Shown here: positions 12,674-24,240 of the stretch, one piece after another
How the letters are laid out: every line of letters starts with the position of its first letter
Numbering within the stretch: position 1 is the first letter of the stretch
Origin: Ornithodoros turicata
Taxonomy: Eukaryota > Arthropoda > Arachnida > Ixodida > Argasidae
Length of the DNA: 64,000 nt
Direction of reading: 5' to 3'
Assembly (NCBI RefSeq): GCF_037126465.1
Contig: NC_088207.1
Span: forward strand, 42,344,143 to 42,408,142
Made by a program: the position numbers and the translations under genes
The notes under the pieces: model-generated
What the model saw: the letters and a program-made list of their open reading frames with translations, nothing else
What the model was told of the DNA's origin: nothing
Databases searched by the model: none

Positions 12674-15594
12674 GAAGCTGTAATCACTCCCCGATTAATC
12701 TTTTTTTTTAATGTGTGTCTCATCTACCCACCTACAGCGACAGAAACGCTGTAACCGGGGTCATATACGATATAACGACAGACCCCAGAATCGAAGCGTT
12801 CGTCAAGCTGTGACAAGATTTTCCGCGAGAAAATAATTCAGTGAGGAAGAGCGTCGCGGCTCAAGGCACGAGAATGGCCGTCGGGGTCGTCACGGTATAC
12901 ACAGTATGGATTTTCTTGGGAAGCATATTATGGAAACGTGAGTATAAGTCGACATAAAGGAGTCTGAACAATGGATGAATGACACTCAAAGACTGAAGCA
13001 AAAACATAGGACGAGAACTGAAGAGACATCTCTAGAAAAGCGATCCTATCGTGCAATGAGCCGGCAAAAAGAAGGGAAGCATCGTAAACCACAGCGACAG
13101 ATGTGCCTGGTTAGGCCGCATTCATGACCGACGAGAGATCTGAAACGTTCATGCTATATAGCGTTAGAAATCGTTGAGAAAATGAGCGAGTTCGAATAAT
13201 TTAGGGACTGCTCTGAATGATGCAGCAATACCCACAACAAAGGAAGGACGACAAAGGAAGGTACACAGTACGTTTGTTTTACGCCTCACATCGTCAAAAT
13301 ATAATTGTTGTTGTTGCTCGTAAATAAACGCCCTTTTTTATTCCACGGGTTCAACTGAAAGGTTCAATAACAGCGTTGAAGGTGGTGATTGCAAGCCACT
13401 CATCCAACACTGCAGTAGAGGAACAGTTCGAAATATCAGACTCGAGGGTTCTGGCTCCGGGCCTGGATTCTCTACTTTTCGGTCCATTTAAAACAGTGTT
13501 TTATGTGGACTGTGCCATTATCGTGCTTTTGTAGAAACACAATATTGACTTTAAAAAATAAAACACCCTTCTTTATGTCGTGAAATTTACACCACAGAGA
13601 TGTGTACCATAGTTAATTGCACTTACACCAAAAATTTAAGGAAAAAAAAAGAGGTCACTGTGTATCATTTTCTTGAAACTGAGGGTACAAACGAAACAAG
13701 GAACGCCAGGTAGAAAGCACAATACTCTGACGTTACCGGAAGCGCCCACTGAATCGCGACATAATCAAGGGATAAAAGGGACTTCAAAACGAGGAGAGAA
13801 ATGGAAAGTCCTCAAGTAGTCACAAAAGTACTGTGCACGTTGAGAAAGGGATAGTCGTGAACACAATCAATGAATATTTTAGGTTACCGAGGAAAGGCCC
13901 TGACGGTATAGTCCGCCAAGCTTTACAGCAATTTTTTCCAAGCCATCTGCGAGTAAAACAGATTTCATCAGGATGGATGCGCCGATCTGACAGAAGTTCA
14001 AAGATGCAACCGTTTCGTGCTGCTGGGAAGAAATGATCCATAGCTCAAAAGAGAGAAATCTCGGAGGCTTTACAGTGACGAAACCTTGACATATCAATTT
14101 GAAACGCAAAAGAAGCGGCAGTGAAAGCGAAGGGACCGCCAGCTGTTTACAAAGTGGTTTCCACTTCTCGAAGATCTTTTACGACAACGTATCAGCTGTA
14201 GTCAACACCAGGCGCTACATATCGCTGATGCATCGTTCAGGTTGGCATCGGTTCTGTGTCCCTGGCCAAATATCATGGGGGATCGTCACACACTAATTCC
14301 TTGGAATATTTACCTACTCCTTTACCTGCACATTTTATTAGAATTGGACTCATATTGTGGACTTTACGTTTTTGTGCACTGATATTCTCTGGCCATGCGG
14401 ACTTCCTATACGATCATTCACCCGTTACCGCATCGCAGTTTGATCATTTCATCTCGGGTGTGCCTGGGGTAGTTAGCCACAAATTACATAGCACATTTCG
14501 TCATTCATGGTTACTTCATCTATTCGTTGTTATCATTGTTGTTGTTGTCTCAAGCGAGAGGGTGGTGTTGTCTATAAAAACAACAACGAATGCATGTAGT
14601 GACGGTGAGTGAGGAAATTTGCCATTTTGTCGCTTTTACAGACAACAGATGTAAAAGTGATTGCGATATAGTATACTGAGGGCGGAAACTTCACAGAGGT
14701 GGGTAGTTCGCTGTATAGAAGCTTTCGCTGGTGCCTTTCTAGCACAATGAGGACGTGTCAAAATTCCGAATGTGCTAAGCCGAACCGCTATATACGCAGG
14801 CAAGATTATATGAAATAAGTTACGAGAAATCCATTCATCTGCTCCATATCGAGAAAATCGTACAGCCAGAGTTATGGCGCTAAGCCTTTCCACCACCGTG
14901 GCCACCGAGCGATCCATCACGTGACGAAGAAAAACAGCCGCACGTAAGGAAAACATGACTTTGCAATATGTGCGTCTCAAGATCCTGTGCAGCCGAGCGT
15001 GTTTTCTGCCGTTCGCTCTCTTTGCGTATCATCCATATGCGATCTGCAGGCACGCTTGAGCGATGTGCCTGTTGCGGATATGCACGGATCACGTCATAAG
15101 CTGCTTCGGAGATGGTTGCGCACCCTTGCGGGTATCGAACGCATGAGCCTACTTGTGGTGATTACAAAGTTGCTCGGCAGAAGCGCGAACCAAGACTTGC
15201 GCGAGTTTTCGTATCGTATGGCGACGTTCGTCACAATGCTAAAAGAGATCTGAGGTCGACAAATTCATGGAAGTCTGCACTTCAAACTCGGAAGTAGGGT
15301 TAAGGGAAACCCAGTACGAGAGAACTCGATGCCCCATAAAAAAAAAGGAAGAAATAATACAAAAGTGATACGAAGTAATGCAATTTCGAGCAGCAACAAA
15401 AGAGGAAAGAATATCGTTGAAATGGTCATATCTTAACACATCAGTGGACAGAGACGTGTCTTTATGAGTACTCTCGCTGTCACTGTTGCTCGACCTACTT
15501 GTTGAAAGCTACCCCGAATACGGAAGCGCTATGGTGCGCGCTCGAATGATATGCAGTAGGAATAAATTCGAAAGATATGAAAAGCATTAATATT
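12674..15594. other. Unannotated stretch
   Basis: No gene, RNA or repeat I can support. Open frames near 13820-14109 occur on both strands over the same bases and are probably chance. Confidence 0.55.
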
Positions 15595-15730
15595 ATGAGG
15601 GGGGGATATGTTTAATAGAATGAAAAAAAGAAAAGAAAAAGAGAAATGGAAATGCCAGCCAGGCTAACGCCGGCTTGCTATTCTAAAAAAAGAAAGAAAC
15701 TCAAAATAAGCAAGAAAGAAAAAGAAAGGA
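15595..15730 (+). repeat. GATATGTTTA interspersed repeat, copy 2
   Basis: It has GAGGGGGGGATATGTTTAAT, an A-rich stretch, GCCGGCTTGCTATTCT and a final A-rich stretch. The order and motifs match copies at 24065 and 48567. Confidence 0.7.
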
Positions 15731-16672
15731 AAACAGTTAATGCAGCACAGGCACGACATGGCACAAGAAACCCCAGCCAGAGGGCAGACGCAAGACCCGA
15801 GTCTTTTAGGAAGCGGAGCAGTGCTGTGTTGACGGCCTATAGGGTAAGCCGGGAGACGGGACCAAGGAGGGTGGCCATGGACATTGTTGTGTTCGCCCAA
15901 GCTATATTAGACGGCGACGGAGGGCTTGTTGTTGGGGAAGGTGGTGCTGGCACTGCAGAAACGCCTATGAAAAGTCTATACTCTATGTGACGAATAGAAA
16001 CGTTCTGTACAACAGTCACGATTTATCCGTTGTTGTTGTTGTTTCTGTAAAATAGCACAACATTCCTATTGAAGTGATGATGATGATGATAGCATTCATA
16101 ATGTCCGCGTAATTATTGCCGAGGCAATCATGCATATATTAGTAGAAGTGGTAGCTCGTATTACTGTGAGGGCGACTGCGTTGAGGTGATTTTAATAATC
16201 AAATTGATGATTTCATGGCTGCAATAGCAATATGAACGGTCACAAATAAACTAAAGCATTGCATTCAGAACTCGCACGCTGATTTAGTTTCCTACAGCTT
16301 CGCTTCAGCTTCGTGGATCGCTCCATTGAGGAAACGATACGCTATTGTTTCACGACATTTCTGCGCCGGAATATATGCTCTGTCTAAAGCGGCTGTCGCC
16401 TTGCATGAAGAATGGCGAAAAAGGAAAAAATATGAAACAGCTTTGACAGCGCAGGCTTGTTTCTTCGATTACTTCGAAACAGAAGCGAAATGGAAAACGA
16501 GTGTTCCCCGTATTTTCATCGAGCATATTCATTAAGGTTGGCTCGCAAATGGTACCTACGAGCACAACTGCTGGAAAGATGTGGCAGAGCCTAGTAATGT
16601 GGGAGGCAAGGAGGAAATACGACTGAATCCTCATTTACATCAAGTTTTAGTCACGTCCATTATGTCGCTTCT

Positions 16673-16750
16673 GTATTGGACTGGACTGAAAAGAAAATAT
16701 GGAGATTGCGGGTCCAGGAATAGCCGGCTACACCAGAACGCTTTACAGCT
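16673..16750 (+). repeat. TATGGAGA interspersed repeat, copy 1
   Basis: GGACTGGACTGAAAAG, then AATATGGAGATTG, then GGCTACACCAGAACGCTTTA. The same order recurs at 27479 and 34138 on this strand and, in part, at 39905 and 63749 on the other. Confidence 0.65.
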
Positions 16751-16936
16751 GACTGCGCAACGACTACTAGAGGATGGTGGCGTTGATGATGAAGTGACAT
16801 GAATGAAAATGCGACAGAGAAGAGAGTGTGATATCAAATCCGTGTGTGTGTGTGATTGATTACTGTGCACGTCCGCTAAGCTCCACTTTCTCTGCGATGC
16901 CACTGTTCGTCAAAACCGGATGTCCGCTTTCATGCC

Positions 16937-16970
16937 CGGGAAGTATCTTAGCACGGGAAGTATCTTAGCA
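16937..16970. repeat. 17-bp perfect tandem duplication
   Basis: CGGGAAGTATCTTAGCA is repeated twice without interruption. It is an isolated small duplication with no clear function. Confidence 0.9.
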
Positions 16971-16974
16971 CCAC

Positions 16975-18126
16975 AAGGAACGCCCGGTCATGGTGGAGGA
17001 AACTTCACTTTAACATCTACTAGCCATGAGCCTTTCCATAATCGCTCTCAAGGAGCCGGTCTCACACTGAGTGGGGCCTAGATCTTCATGTTTTCTCTAC
17101 AATTAGCATTGTCGTCGTGATCATCATCATCATCATCATCATCATGGAACTAAATTCTAAGGTGTCCGAATACTAGCTCCCTCTGAATACAGAGTTCAGA
17201 CACCTTACTAAATGCAATCGGCAAGCGCTCAGCAGTCTTAGCAACGGTGACCGATACAATGTACACGGAGGAAAGCGGCCTCTTGTGCCAGAACTCTGCA
17301 GTACGGTTTTTCTTACAAGAAGAACACACAGGCACAGACTTTTTGAGAATCGAAGCCCACTCCACGGAAGTGATACCCCCACGCCAAGAATATGGGTATA
17401 GGTAAGCCTGCAAGACGGGACACCACGAAACTTTAGGCTAGAAAAAAAAAAAAAAAAGAAATCGGTTGTTTTCAATCCTCATTTCCCTCCTTCCACGATA
17501 GAGCTTCCAGTGAATCGAGATAATTTCTAACCACATAGAGCTATACCATAATCAACGAGCGTTTCAAATGAGAAGCAGAATAATGCGTTTTCGTCCTTCT
17601 TGCTGATGTAGAAGACAAAATTGCTGATGGAATTCTTGCGCGGCTTCTGTATAAGTAACATCGTTAAGTCCGTAATTTCGCGAGGAAATCTTGCGGGCGC
17701 GCATGTCGTGCGTAATTATCTCGAGGCACAAGGTGAAGGATGTTGAACATAGAGGAATAGAATGTCTCCCGCACGATCAATTGCGCTGCAGCGCCGACAG
17801 GGACGTATTTTATTGTTGTTGTTCTTACTAGCAGCAATATAAACCACGTATTCACACAAGAGACATTCCGTAAAATACTCCAGGGGAATTAGATAAAATA
17901 AGAGAAGGAGAAGAAAATAACGTCATAGCTCAAAGCACCGTTAACCGGATGGGACATCTTGCGGTGCAGCAAGAAAATATCCCGTAGCAGACGACAGGAA
18001 AAGACACATACGGTGTCGTCTGCTAAATACGGAGTACCAATGCAACCTGGATACAGAAGGCCTGCCTAACGCCTCCTCTCACTCCTATGCCACGTCGATA
18101 CGTGATAATGGTAACTGGAGTAGATT
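16975..18126. other. Unannotated stretch
   Basis: An (ATC)n microsatellite lies near 17118-17144 and an A run near 17440. No gene recognised. Confidence 0.55.
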
Positions 18127-18261
18127 CGGTGGTGGTGGTGGTGGTGGTTGTGGTGGTGGTAATGAAAGGGCTCGCCGTTGTAGGGCCTCACAGATGTGGG
18201 CAACGTCACGACTAACGCCCTGGGGAATGTGCGTCCTGGGCAAACTTTTAAGGGAACTGTG
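18127..18261 (-). mobile_element. SINE-A, 3' part only
   Basis: On the minus strand this reads ACAGTTCCCTTAAAAGTTTG, then the CCAGGACGCACATTCCCCAG body and the GGCGAGCCC plus (CAC)n tail, matching the 3' half of the SINE at 7330-7581. The tRNA head is absent, as expected from 5' truncation at insertion. Confidence 0.75.
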
Positions 18262-18814
18262 ATTTACACATCGACACGTATGAAGTTGGGATGTCGTCTG
18301 CTTCAGCCAATCGCAGCAGTCGATTTCAAACACCGGCTTTCCCTTGCTACCAGTGGCTGTCCGTGCGGCTAATGGCGGCTGGTCTCCATATAGCTACGGC
18401 CACCGAAAGCGCTGTCGTGATTCACGGACTCTTTCTTAAATGACTACGTCACGTACTGAAAGTCTTTCAGTCCATTGCTTGGGCGTTGGTGGGGCCTAAA
18501 TGTCATGTTTGTTCGCTCGGCCTCTGCAGTTTCACGTTACGTGACGTGCTTCATATGATCACGCTTAATAGTTATCTAGTGTCGTTGGAAATACACCACT
18601 CCCTATGTCCCGGCGCCGTGCTTATGCTTACCATAACACGCTGCGGAACTTCTGCCCCGTGAGCAATTTCTTTGCGTTTCTTCGACTAGAATATTCCGTT
18701 CGGGTGTCGCTCATGCAAATACACAGAGAGCGTCTGAGCAGAATTTTAAGCTTTTCTAGTTTTACGCTGCTGTAGTACATGTATGTTCGTATGTGCCCCC
18801 TGTGACGCCTCGGT
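18262..18814. other. Unannotated stretch
   Basis: Nothing recognisable between the SINE piece and the start of LINE similarity. Confidence 0.5.
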
Positions 18815-20418
18815 AAAGAGGAGTTGCTAAACTCTTCTCCACGCATTATGGCCTTCGTCGCTTATGCGCCAGGAAATTTTTTTTTTTCAACAAAAATCAG
18901 ATCATCACCAATCGGCAGTTCGGCTTCCGGAAATTTCGATCTACAGAAGCTGCCCTTCTTTATCAAAAAGAGCACATCATCAGGAACATTGAGCGTAAAC
19001 TTCTTACGTTAGGCATTTATATTGACTTTTCAAAAGCATTTGATTTCCTACAACATTCTATTCTCTTAAACAAACTAGAAAAGTACGGGATTCGCGGCAC
19101 TGCTCTTTCCTTTTTTCATTCATATTTGACATCACGACACCAGTATGTTTCCATTGACACACATTCTTCTTCCAAACTGCAGGTACTTACAGGCGTCCCA
19201 CAGGGAAGCATTCTGGGCCCGCTATTATTTAACGTGTATATTAATGATTTAGTAAATACAACAGCTGAGGCATCATTCTATATTTACGCCGACGATACCA
19301 CGGTGTTTGTTTCCGATGCTGAGTTAACAGAAGTAATGGCCAAAGCCAACACCGCTCTGGAAAATATTCATCAGTGGGCTGTAAGAAATCATCTGACCGT
19401 TAATACCAAAAAGACCAAAGCCGTGCTTTACAGGCCCAAAAACAAAATGATCGATCATCCCTTTCGTATACTGCTGGGTGATAACATTGATGTTGTAAAA
19501 TCAGTTAAAGTTCTTGGAGTTTACTTTTCTGAAAATCTATGCTGGAACACTCACCTATCCCATTTAAAGTCTAGAATTTCCAGACCCATTGGGATCATGA
19601 ACCGTCTTCGATACATCCTGCCAAAAAATATAAAAATGCTCCTTTATAATTCATTGGTCTTCTCCGTCATGCGTTACGGTGTGCTAGTCTGGGGCACTGC
19701 GAACATTAGCGCTATGAATGGTTTATTTGTTTTGCAGAAACATGTCGTACGGATTATTGCAAATCTCCCTCCTGATCATCACACTCATTCGCTATTCAGG
19801 ACCTTGAGCCTCATCAAGGCAACCGATTTATATAAGTATTTTCTTCTGAAAACATACGTATTAGCTGTCAAACATAACAATGAATGTCTCCTTTCATTAC
19901 TCCCGCTTGAATGGTTCCCACCCCGATCGCGTCATCGCGACAGGCTAAAAATCCCAAAGTTCAGAACTAATTATGGACATCAGTCACTTTCTTATACGCT
20001 TCCATGCACATTAAACCATTATCTGAGACAAAACATTGATATTAATAACATGTCACTGTCTTCATTGCGTGCGGTATTTATTTAGCATTAAAGTCAGAAT
20101 TGTACCTATTCATATATTTGTGTATATGTAACTGCACGAGGCCTGAGATGATATAGTGACCACTTCATTCCCCGATGTGTATGTATCTATGTTTGTATAT
20201 ATATATATATGTGTACAGATAGGTATCTACGTTTCTTTCCTGTTTTATTTTTCTCTCTTTTCTATAGGCTGTTGCTGTCACAACAAATGTCATTCCCGGG
20301 ATAATGCCCCAGTCAAGCAGCCATCCGCTGCTTTTTGGCATATCCCCTCAAACTATGTATGTGTTCCACATTCGCAATAAAGAAAGAAAGAAAGAAAGGA
20401 AGAAAGAAAGAAAGAAAA
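18815..20418 (+). mobile_element. 5'-truncated non-LTR retrotransposon (CR1/Jockey group)
   Basis: Similarity to LINE reverse transcriptase begins around 18815 and runs to a stop at 20083-20085. A 3' untranslated region of about 330 bp follows, ending in AATAAAGAAAGAAAG and a (GAAA)n tail at about 20376-20418. Truncation at the 5' end and a simple-repeat tail are typical of target-primed reverse transcription. The endonuclease domain and the first RT motifs are missing. The surrounding SINEs could have used such an element's machinery, but they do not share its tail, so a direct partnership is not shown. Confidence 0.88.
18901..20085 (+). pseudogene. LINE reverse transcriptase fragment
   Basis: The frame is open from 18901 with no need of the internal ATG at 19126. 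It shows RT motifs in order: NRQFGFR at the start, IYIDFSKAFDFLQH (catalytic Asp block), GVPQGSILGPLLFNVYINDL, and YADDT with the two catalytic aspartates near 19290. The thumb and connection region follows, with KVLGVYFSENLCWN and the conserved RYGVLVWG. About 395 residues remain. A frameshift in a T run at about 18880-18889 separates this from the preceding RT residues (LLNSSPRIMAFV in another frame). The copy is dead. Family assignment to CR1/Jockey rests on motif spacing and the YADDT box. Confidence 0.88.
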
Positions 20419-20559
20419 CCTGAATCATCATCATCAAGCTCCTCTCCAGCGTCGCCACAGGTGTATCCCGTTCTCTGGCAAGTTACGTCGTTTAAGCCGT
20501 CATGTTCAGTGTCGCTCGCGGAACCCGTAGGAAAATCTTCACGCTGTTTTCAGTATATG
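20419..20559. other. Short gap between LINE tail and SINE
   Basis: Nothing recognisable apart from a short CATCATCATC stretch just after the LINE tail. Confidence 0.5.
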
Positions 20560-20812
20560 CTACGGAGATGATGCCAAGACTGGGAGGTGTTGGGTTCGAC
20601 TCCTACCACCGGCTGTGCTCTCTGATGTTTTCCCTGGGTTTCCGAAGACTTTCCAGAACGAATGTCGGCACAGTTCCCTTTGAAGTCGGCCCAGGACGTA
20701 TACTAGCCCCCTTTCCCCCACTCCTTCCTGCTGTCCTCTCTCCATCTGTCCACGTCTGTATGCGGCTCATAGTCACAGTTGCTTCGCGGCGCTAACACAA
20801 AATAAAAAAAAG
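20560..20812 (+). mobile_element. SINE-A2 variant with a different tail
   Basis: A B-box T-arm (GGGTTCGACTCC, 20592-20603) leads into the SINE-A body (GTCGGCACAGTTCCCTTTGA). After the CCAGGACG block the tail differs: CCCCCTTTCCCCCACTCCTT, then CTGTCCACGTCTGTATGCGG and CGCTAACACAAAATAAA. The A box is eroded. The same tail occurs in the split copy at 32435-33510. Confidence 0.75.
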
Positions 20813-20894
20813 ATAATTCGCATACCTCACACAGGTAATGCAGGACTTATACGCAAGCACGTTCATGAATGAGAGACGTGTAAAGTTCAGACAG

Positions 20895-21045
20895 ACACGA
20901 GTTTTAGGAAGATGTTGAAGTTTCACGATAACGTTTCCGGAAACATGATAAGCCTTCCTTTGTCTGATTCCTTTGGAGTGGCTGAGATTATGTTGCTGAT
21001 ATCTGATTCACTGTTACGGAGATGGAACCAGAGGACGCTTAAGAT
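20895..21045 (+). repeat. Interspersed repeat R1, uninterrupted copy
   Basis: TTTTAGGAAGATGTTGAAGT, then CACGATAACGTTTCCGG, ACATGATAAGCC, GATTCCTTTGGAGTGGCTGA and GATATCTGATTC. It matches the copy starting at 22575, and its continuity across ATATCTGATT gives an empty-site comparison for the MITE cluster there. Confidence 0.65.
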
Positions 21046-22574
21046 TCCCTAAAAACCCCTAGTAACATTCCGTCTACTCCCAATGTCTCACAGAGGTAAT
21101 AGGGAACGGAGGTGCGAGGGCGTGCTCGATCTTTTATTTTCTGAACCCATAGACACCATATGGACTAGGATGATTCCTTGTAAGCGATGTTGAGAAGCCT
21201 GTGTTAAGTTGTTCCTGTTCATGTGCATGTTGATCATTACGATATGTTCCCGCGTATAATTTGAGACACACTATTTTGTTGTCCGAGGTATAGTTCCACT
21301 AATTGCACTGATGGCAAGCAGGACATCATAATGCATTAGCCTGGCTCACCATTCGCACTTGCTGTAACTGTGATTGGAACTACACAGAAATAATATATAC
21401 TGTTCCTTACACGTTCGTTATTATTAATATCCGGGTCTCGACGATTCATATACTTCCGTCACTAACGATACAAGCGATCCTTTCGTCCGCGTTATATGAT
21501 TGGTGGCGCCATTGCATGAGGTCATATCAGGGGAGCGGAGCCGCCCGCCGTAAAAAAAAAAATAAAAAAAAAAATAAGGACGGCAACCGTCATATCTCCA
21601 TTGGAGCGACCCGAATGTCCACTGCTCTGCGTAACCTTAGAAGACGAAATCTAGTCGACTGCTGAAACCAATGACAACCAAATACAAGAATTCGGTTCAA
21701 GAATTCAAGAATTTCAATTTCTCCTCATTTTTTTTTTCGTTACAGACAAATAACCCACGTGCGGCTTCGACACTCATATACCCCGAGAAGTTATTTTGTG
21801 AAGTACCTCATCCGATCGTCAGCTGCCGTTCTTGTTGTTGGTATGCGAGGCCGTAAGGTGGTGTATGTTACGGTAAGCAGACTTCGAGGGTGAGGCGCAT
21901 CACTCAAATTTCTATGCAGACCCCTTGCCTACGGCAGCCAACGCAGGTCCCACACTGTTAGAAAAAGCTGTACCTTATATAGGCATAAACGGTCTCGGAC
22001 AGGGCGCATACGTATACATGCTACCTTCTTGAAGCTGTTGGAATTTTATGCGTCCCCGAAGGAGCCTTATAATAGAATTTGCACTTTACGACTATATTCT
22101 GAGCACTTTATGATAGAATCCTGGAATACGTGGGAAAGTCAATTTTTGGAGCGCTATTTCAGAGTTGTAACTAGGTAAAGGAGCAATGAGGCGATATTTA
22201 GCGGGGCTCGAAATCCTGTTCAATTCATCAAGCTCCAGGAGTGACCATGCGAAATATTGTCACTCTGTGGTGTATTGTCACTGCATATTTAAATTTAGAA
22301 TACCAGCCGGAGAATGCAGCCTCAACAGCAGCATTTTTTCTCGACTATTGCCATTGTAGTACGGAACGTATTTTGCAATGGATCAGGTTAAATCCGACAT
22401 GGACTTTGTTTCTGGCACAAGAACGTTGGGTTGACCTTTGCAAATTTGGGACTTCAATCCAGAAAATTCAATTTCTCACGACTTATAATTGATAAAAGTG
22501 CTTGGAAGTAGCGTAGCAAAAGCCCCCCCAAGATAAATAACGACGACCCCATAATTTTTAAACAAGTAGATTTG
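21046..22574. other. Unannotated stretch
   Basis: No gene, RNA or known repeat recognised. An A-rich run lies at about 21553-21576. Confidence 0.5.
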
Positions 22575-22690
22575 TTAATAGGGAGTCTTAGGAAAACGTA
22601 GAAGTTTCGCGATAACGTTTCCGAGGACATGATAAGCCAAACGGCATGATTCCTTTGGAGTGGCTGACATCACATTGCGGATATCTGATT
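22575..22690 (+). repeat. Interspersed repeat R1, left part of an interrupted copy
   Basis: GTCTTAGGAAAACGTAGAAG, CGATAACGTTTCCG, GACATGATAAGCC and GATTCCTTTGGAGTGGCTGA match 20895-21010. It breaks at ATATCTGATT where the three MITEs begin. The remainder probably resumes at about 23201 (GATACGGAATCC against GTTACGGAGATG). Confidence 0.6.
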
Positions 22691-22861
22691 AGAGAGTTTT
22701 AGTAGATCGCACGCAAAGGGGATAGCTTACGTAACGGATAGCGTTGGTGGTTCTGCGCACTGCGCGAAGCTCTCTTTCTGTTATGGGCGTGCTGCGCAGA
22801 ACAACCAACGCTATCCCTTACGTACGAAAAGGCGATGACGTACGATGTAATAAAACTCTCT
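22691..22861. mobile_element. AGAGAGTTTT palindromic MITE, copy 1
   Basis: It starts AGAGAGTTTTAG and ends AAAACTCTCT. The arms pair over most of the length, with GGATAGCGTTGG and TTCTGCGCA near the centre. It is flanked by ATT on both sides. About 171 bp, non-coding. Confidence 0.8.
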
Positions 22862-22864
22862 ATT

Positions 22865-23030
22865 TGAAAGCTTTAGTGCGTCTACGCTATCGTCTTTGCG
22901 TACGTAAGGGATCGCGTTGGCGGTTCTGCGCACGCGCAATACATAAAGAGAGCTTCGCGCAGTGTGCAGAACCATCACGCTATCACTTCCGTACGCAAAG
23001 GCGATAGCGTACGATGCTCTAAAACTCTCT
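22865..23030. mobile_element. AGAGAGTTTT palindromic MITE, copy 2
   Basis: The left terminus is eroded (GAAAGCTTTAG) and the right terminus AAAACTCTCT is intact. It shares CTACGCTATCG, TTGCGTACGTAAGG and GCGCACGCGCAATACATAAA with copy 3. An ATT trinucleotide separates it from both neighbours. Confidence 0.8.
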
Positions 23031-23033
23031 ATT

Positions 23034-23200
23034 AGAGAGTTGTAGTGCTCCGTACGCTATCGTCTTTGCGTACGTAAGGGGTAGAGTTGGCGGTTCTGCG
23101 CACGCGCAATACATAAAGAGAGCTTCGCGCAGTGCGCAGAACCATCACGCTATCCCTTATGTACACAAAGGCGATAGCGTACGATGCTCCAAAACTCTCT
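23034..23200. mobile_element. AGAGAGTTTT palindromic MITE, copy 3
   Basis: It starts AGAGAGTTGTAG and ends CCAAAACTCTCT, with ATT on each side. It is nearly identical to copy 2 through the centre. The complementary arms would fold the whole 167 bp into a hairpin. Confidence 0.8.
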
Positions 23201-24064
23201 ATTGGCTGACAGCGATACGGAATCCGAGGGTGCATACGTTTCTCTAAAGCTCCCTAATACGGTTTTCCTACACATTAGGTGAAACACCCTTTATAACCTT
23301 TCTCCTGACAGTGCACATTTTGAAAACTTTTCTAACGCATCTGACCTTCAGAAGTTTGGGAAAGTTGCCTCTTCGCTAATGCATGTTTCTCGCCACAAGG
23401 ATTTCTCTGGTAGCATGAAGTACTCACGGCGGGATGTCACGCTCCAGAGCACATAGGCCTTTCTCATTCGAATGCAGCAATATTCATACCGACGGAAAAA
23501 GAGATGTCTTCTGGGTAATGCGGGTGCTCAACACGAGGGAAGCGGATCAGGTAAAGTGGATTGCGCTTTCGCCGCTTGCGCGTGGCACGTATGGCGTACT
23601 CAGTCTAAACTAACCGGATAAACTCGGTAATGCCGAAACGCAGAGGAAATTGCGACATGCATAACTAACGTGGTTTGTTTGCTGGCCGTGGCAAATTTCC
23701 TCACTCGTCGTGACTACATTGAATTGGGAGAAAAAGAAAAAAAAAAAGGAAAGGGAGAAATGTCACTGCAGGTATTTTGTTGTTCGTCTCCTTCCCTTGT
23801 TCTACGTGAAACAGCTGAGAACGTTGTGAGTCTTATGAACGAAGTCGCGAGAACTTTGTTTTTCTCACGACAGGAGACACCGGAAGATTATGTGTGTCCG
23901 AGTGTTGTCTTTTAACGTGTATGGATCACTTTCATTGCATTCATTGCGTTATTTGTACTTTGCATCGATAAAAGGTCGATACGAAGATGGAAGTGACCCT
24001 ATGTCTCCACGCAGCTTTGCATGATCTCTATGAAGCCCTACACTTCGTAAGTGCCTGTGTTGAA
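23201..24064. other. Unannotated stretch
   Basis: The first 60 bp probably complete repeat R1. No gene is recognisable after that; an A run lies near 23733. Confidence 0.5.
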
Positions 24065-24240
24065 CGAGGGTGGGAGGGGAGATATGTTTATTTATCTTTA
24101 AAAAAGAAAGGTTAGACACGCAAAGAGCCGGCTTGCTATTCTAAAAAAGGAAGAAAACGAAAAAACCGAAAAGAAGAAAAAGGAAGAATGAAAGGAACAG
24201 GAAAGGAAGAAAGAAGAAGAGACACTAATACAACGTCACA
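24065..24240 (+). repeat. GATATGTTTA interspersed repeat, copy 3
   Basis: GGGAGGGGAGATATGTTTAT, A-rich DNA, GAGCCGGCTTGCTATTCT and a long purine-rich tail of about 90 bp. It matches copy 2 at 15595. Confidence 0.7.

Noticed and set aside
19126..20085. LINE reading frame starting at the ATG at 19126
   Set aside because: Reverse transcriptase similarity continues upstream in the same frame to at least 18901, so that ATG is internal and the element is a truncated copy, not a gene with a start there.
22691..23200. Three regularly spaced palindromic repeats, superficially like a CRISPR array
   Set aside because: Units are about 170 bp, self-complementary, separated by 3 bp and lie in eukaryotic transposon-rich DNA. 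No spacers and no cas genes.
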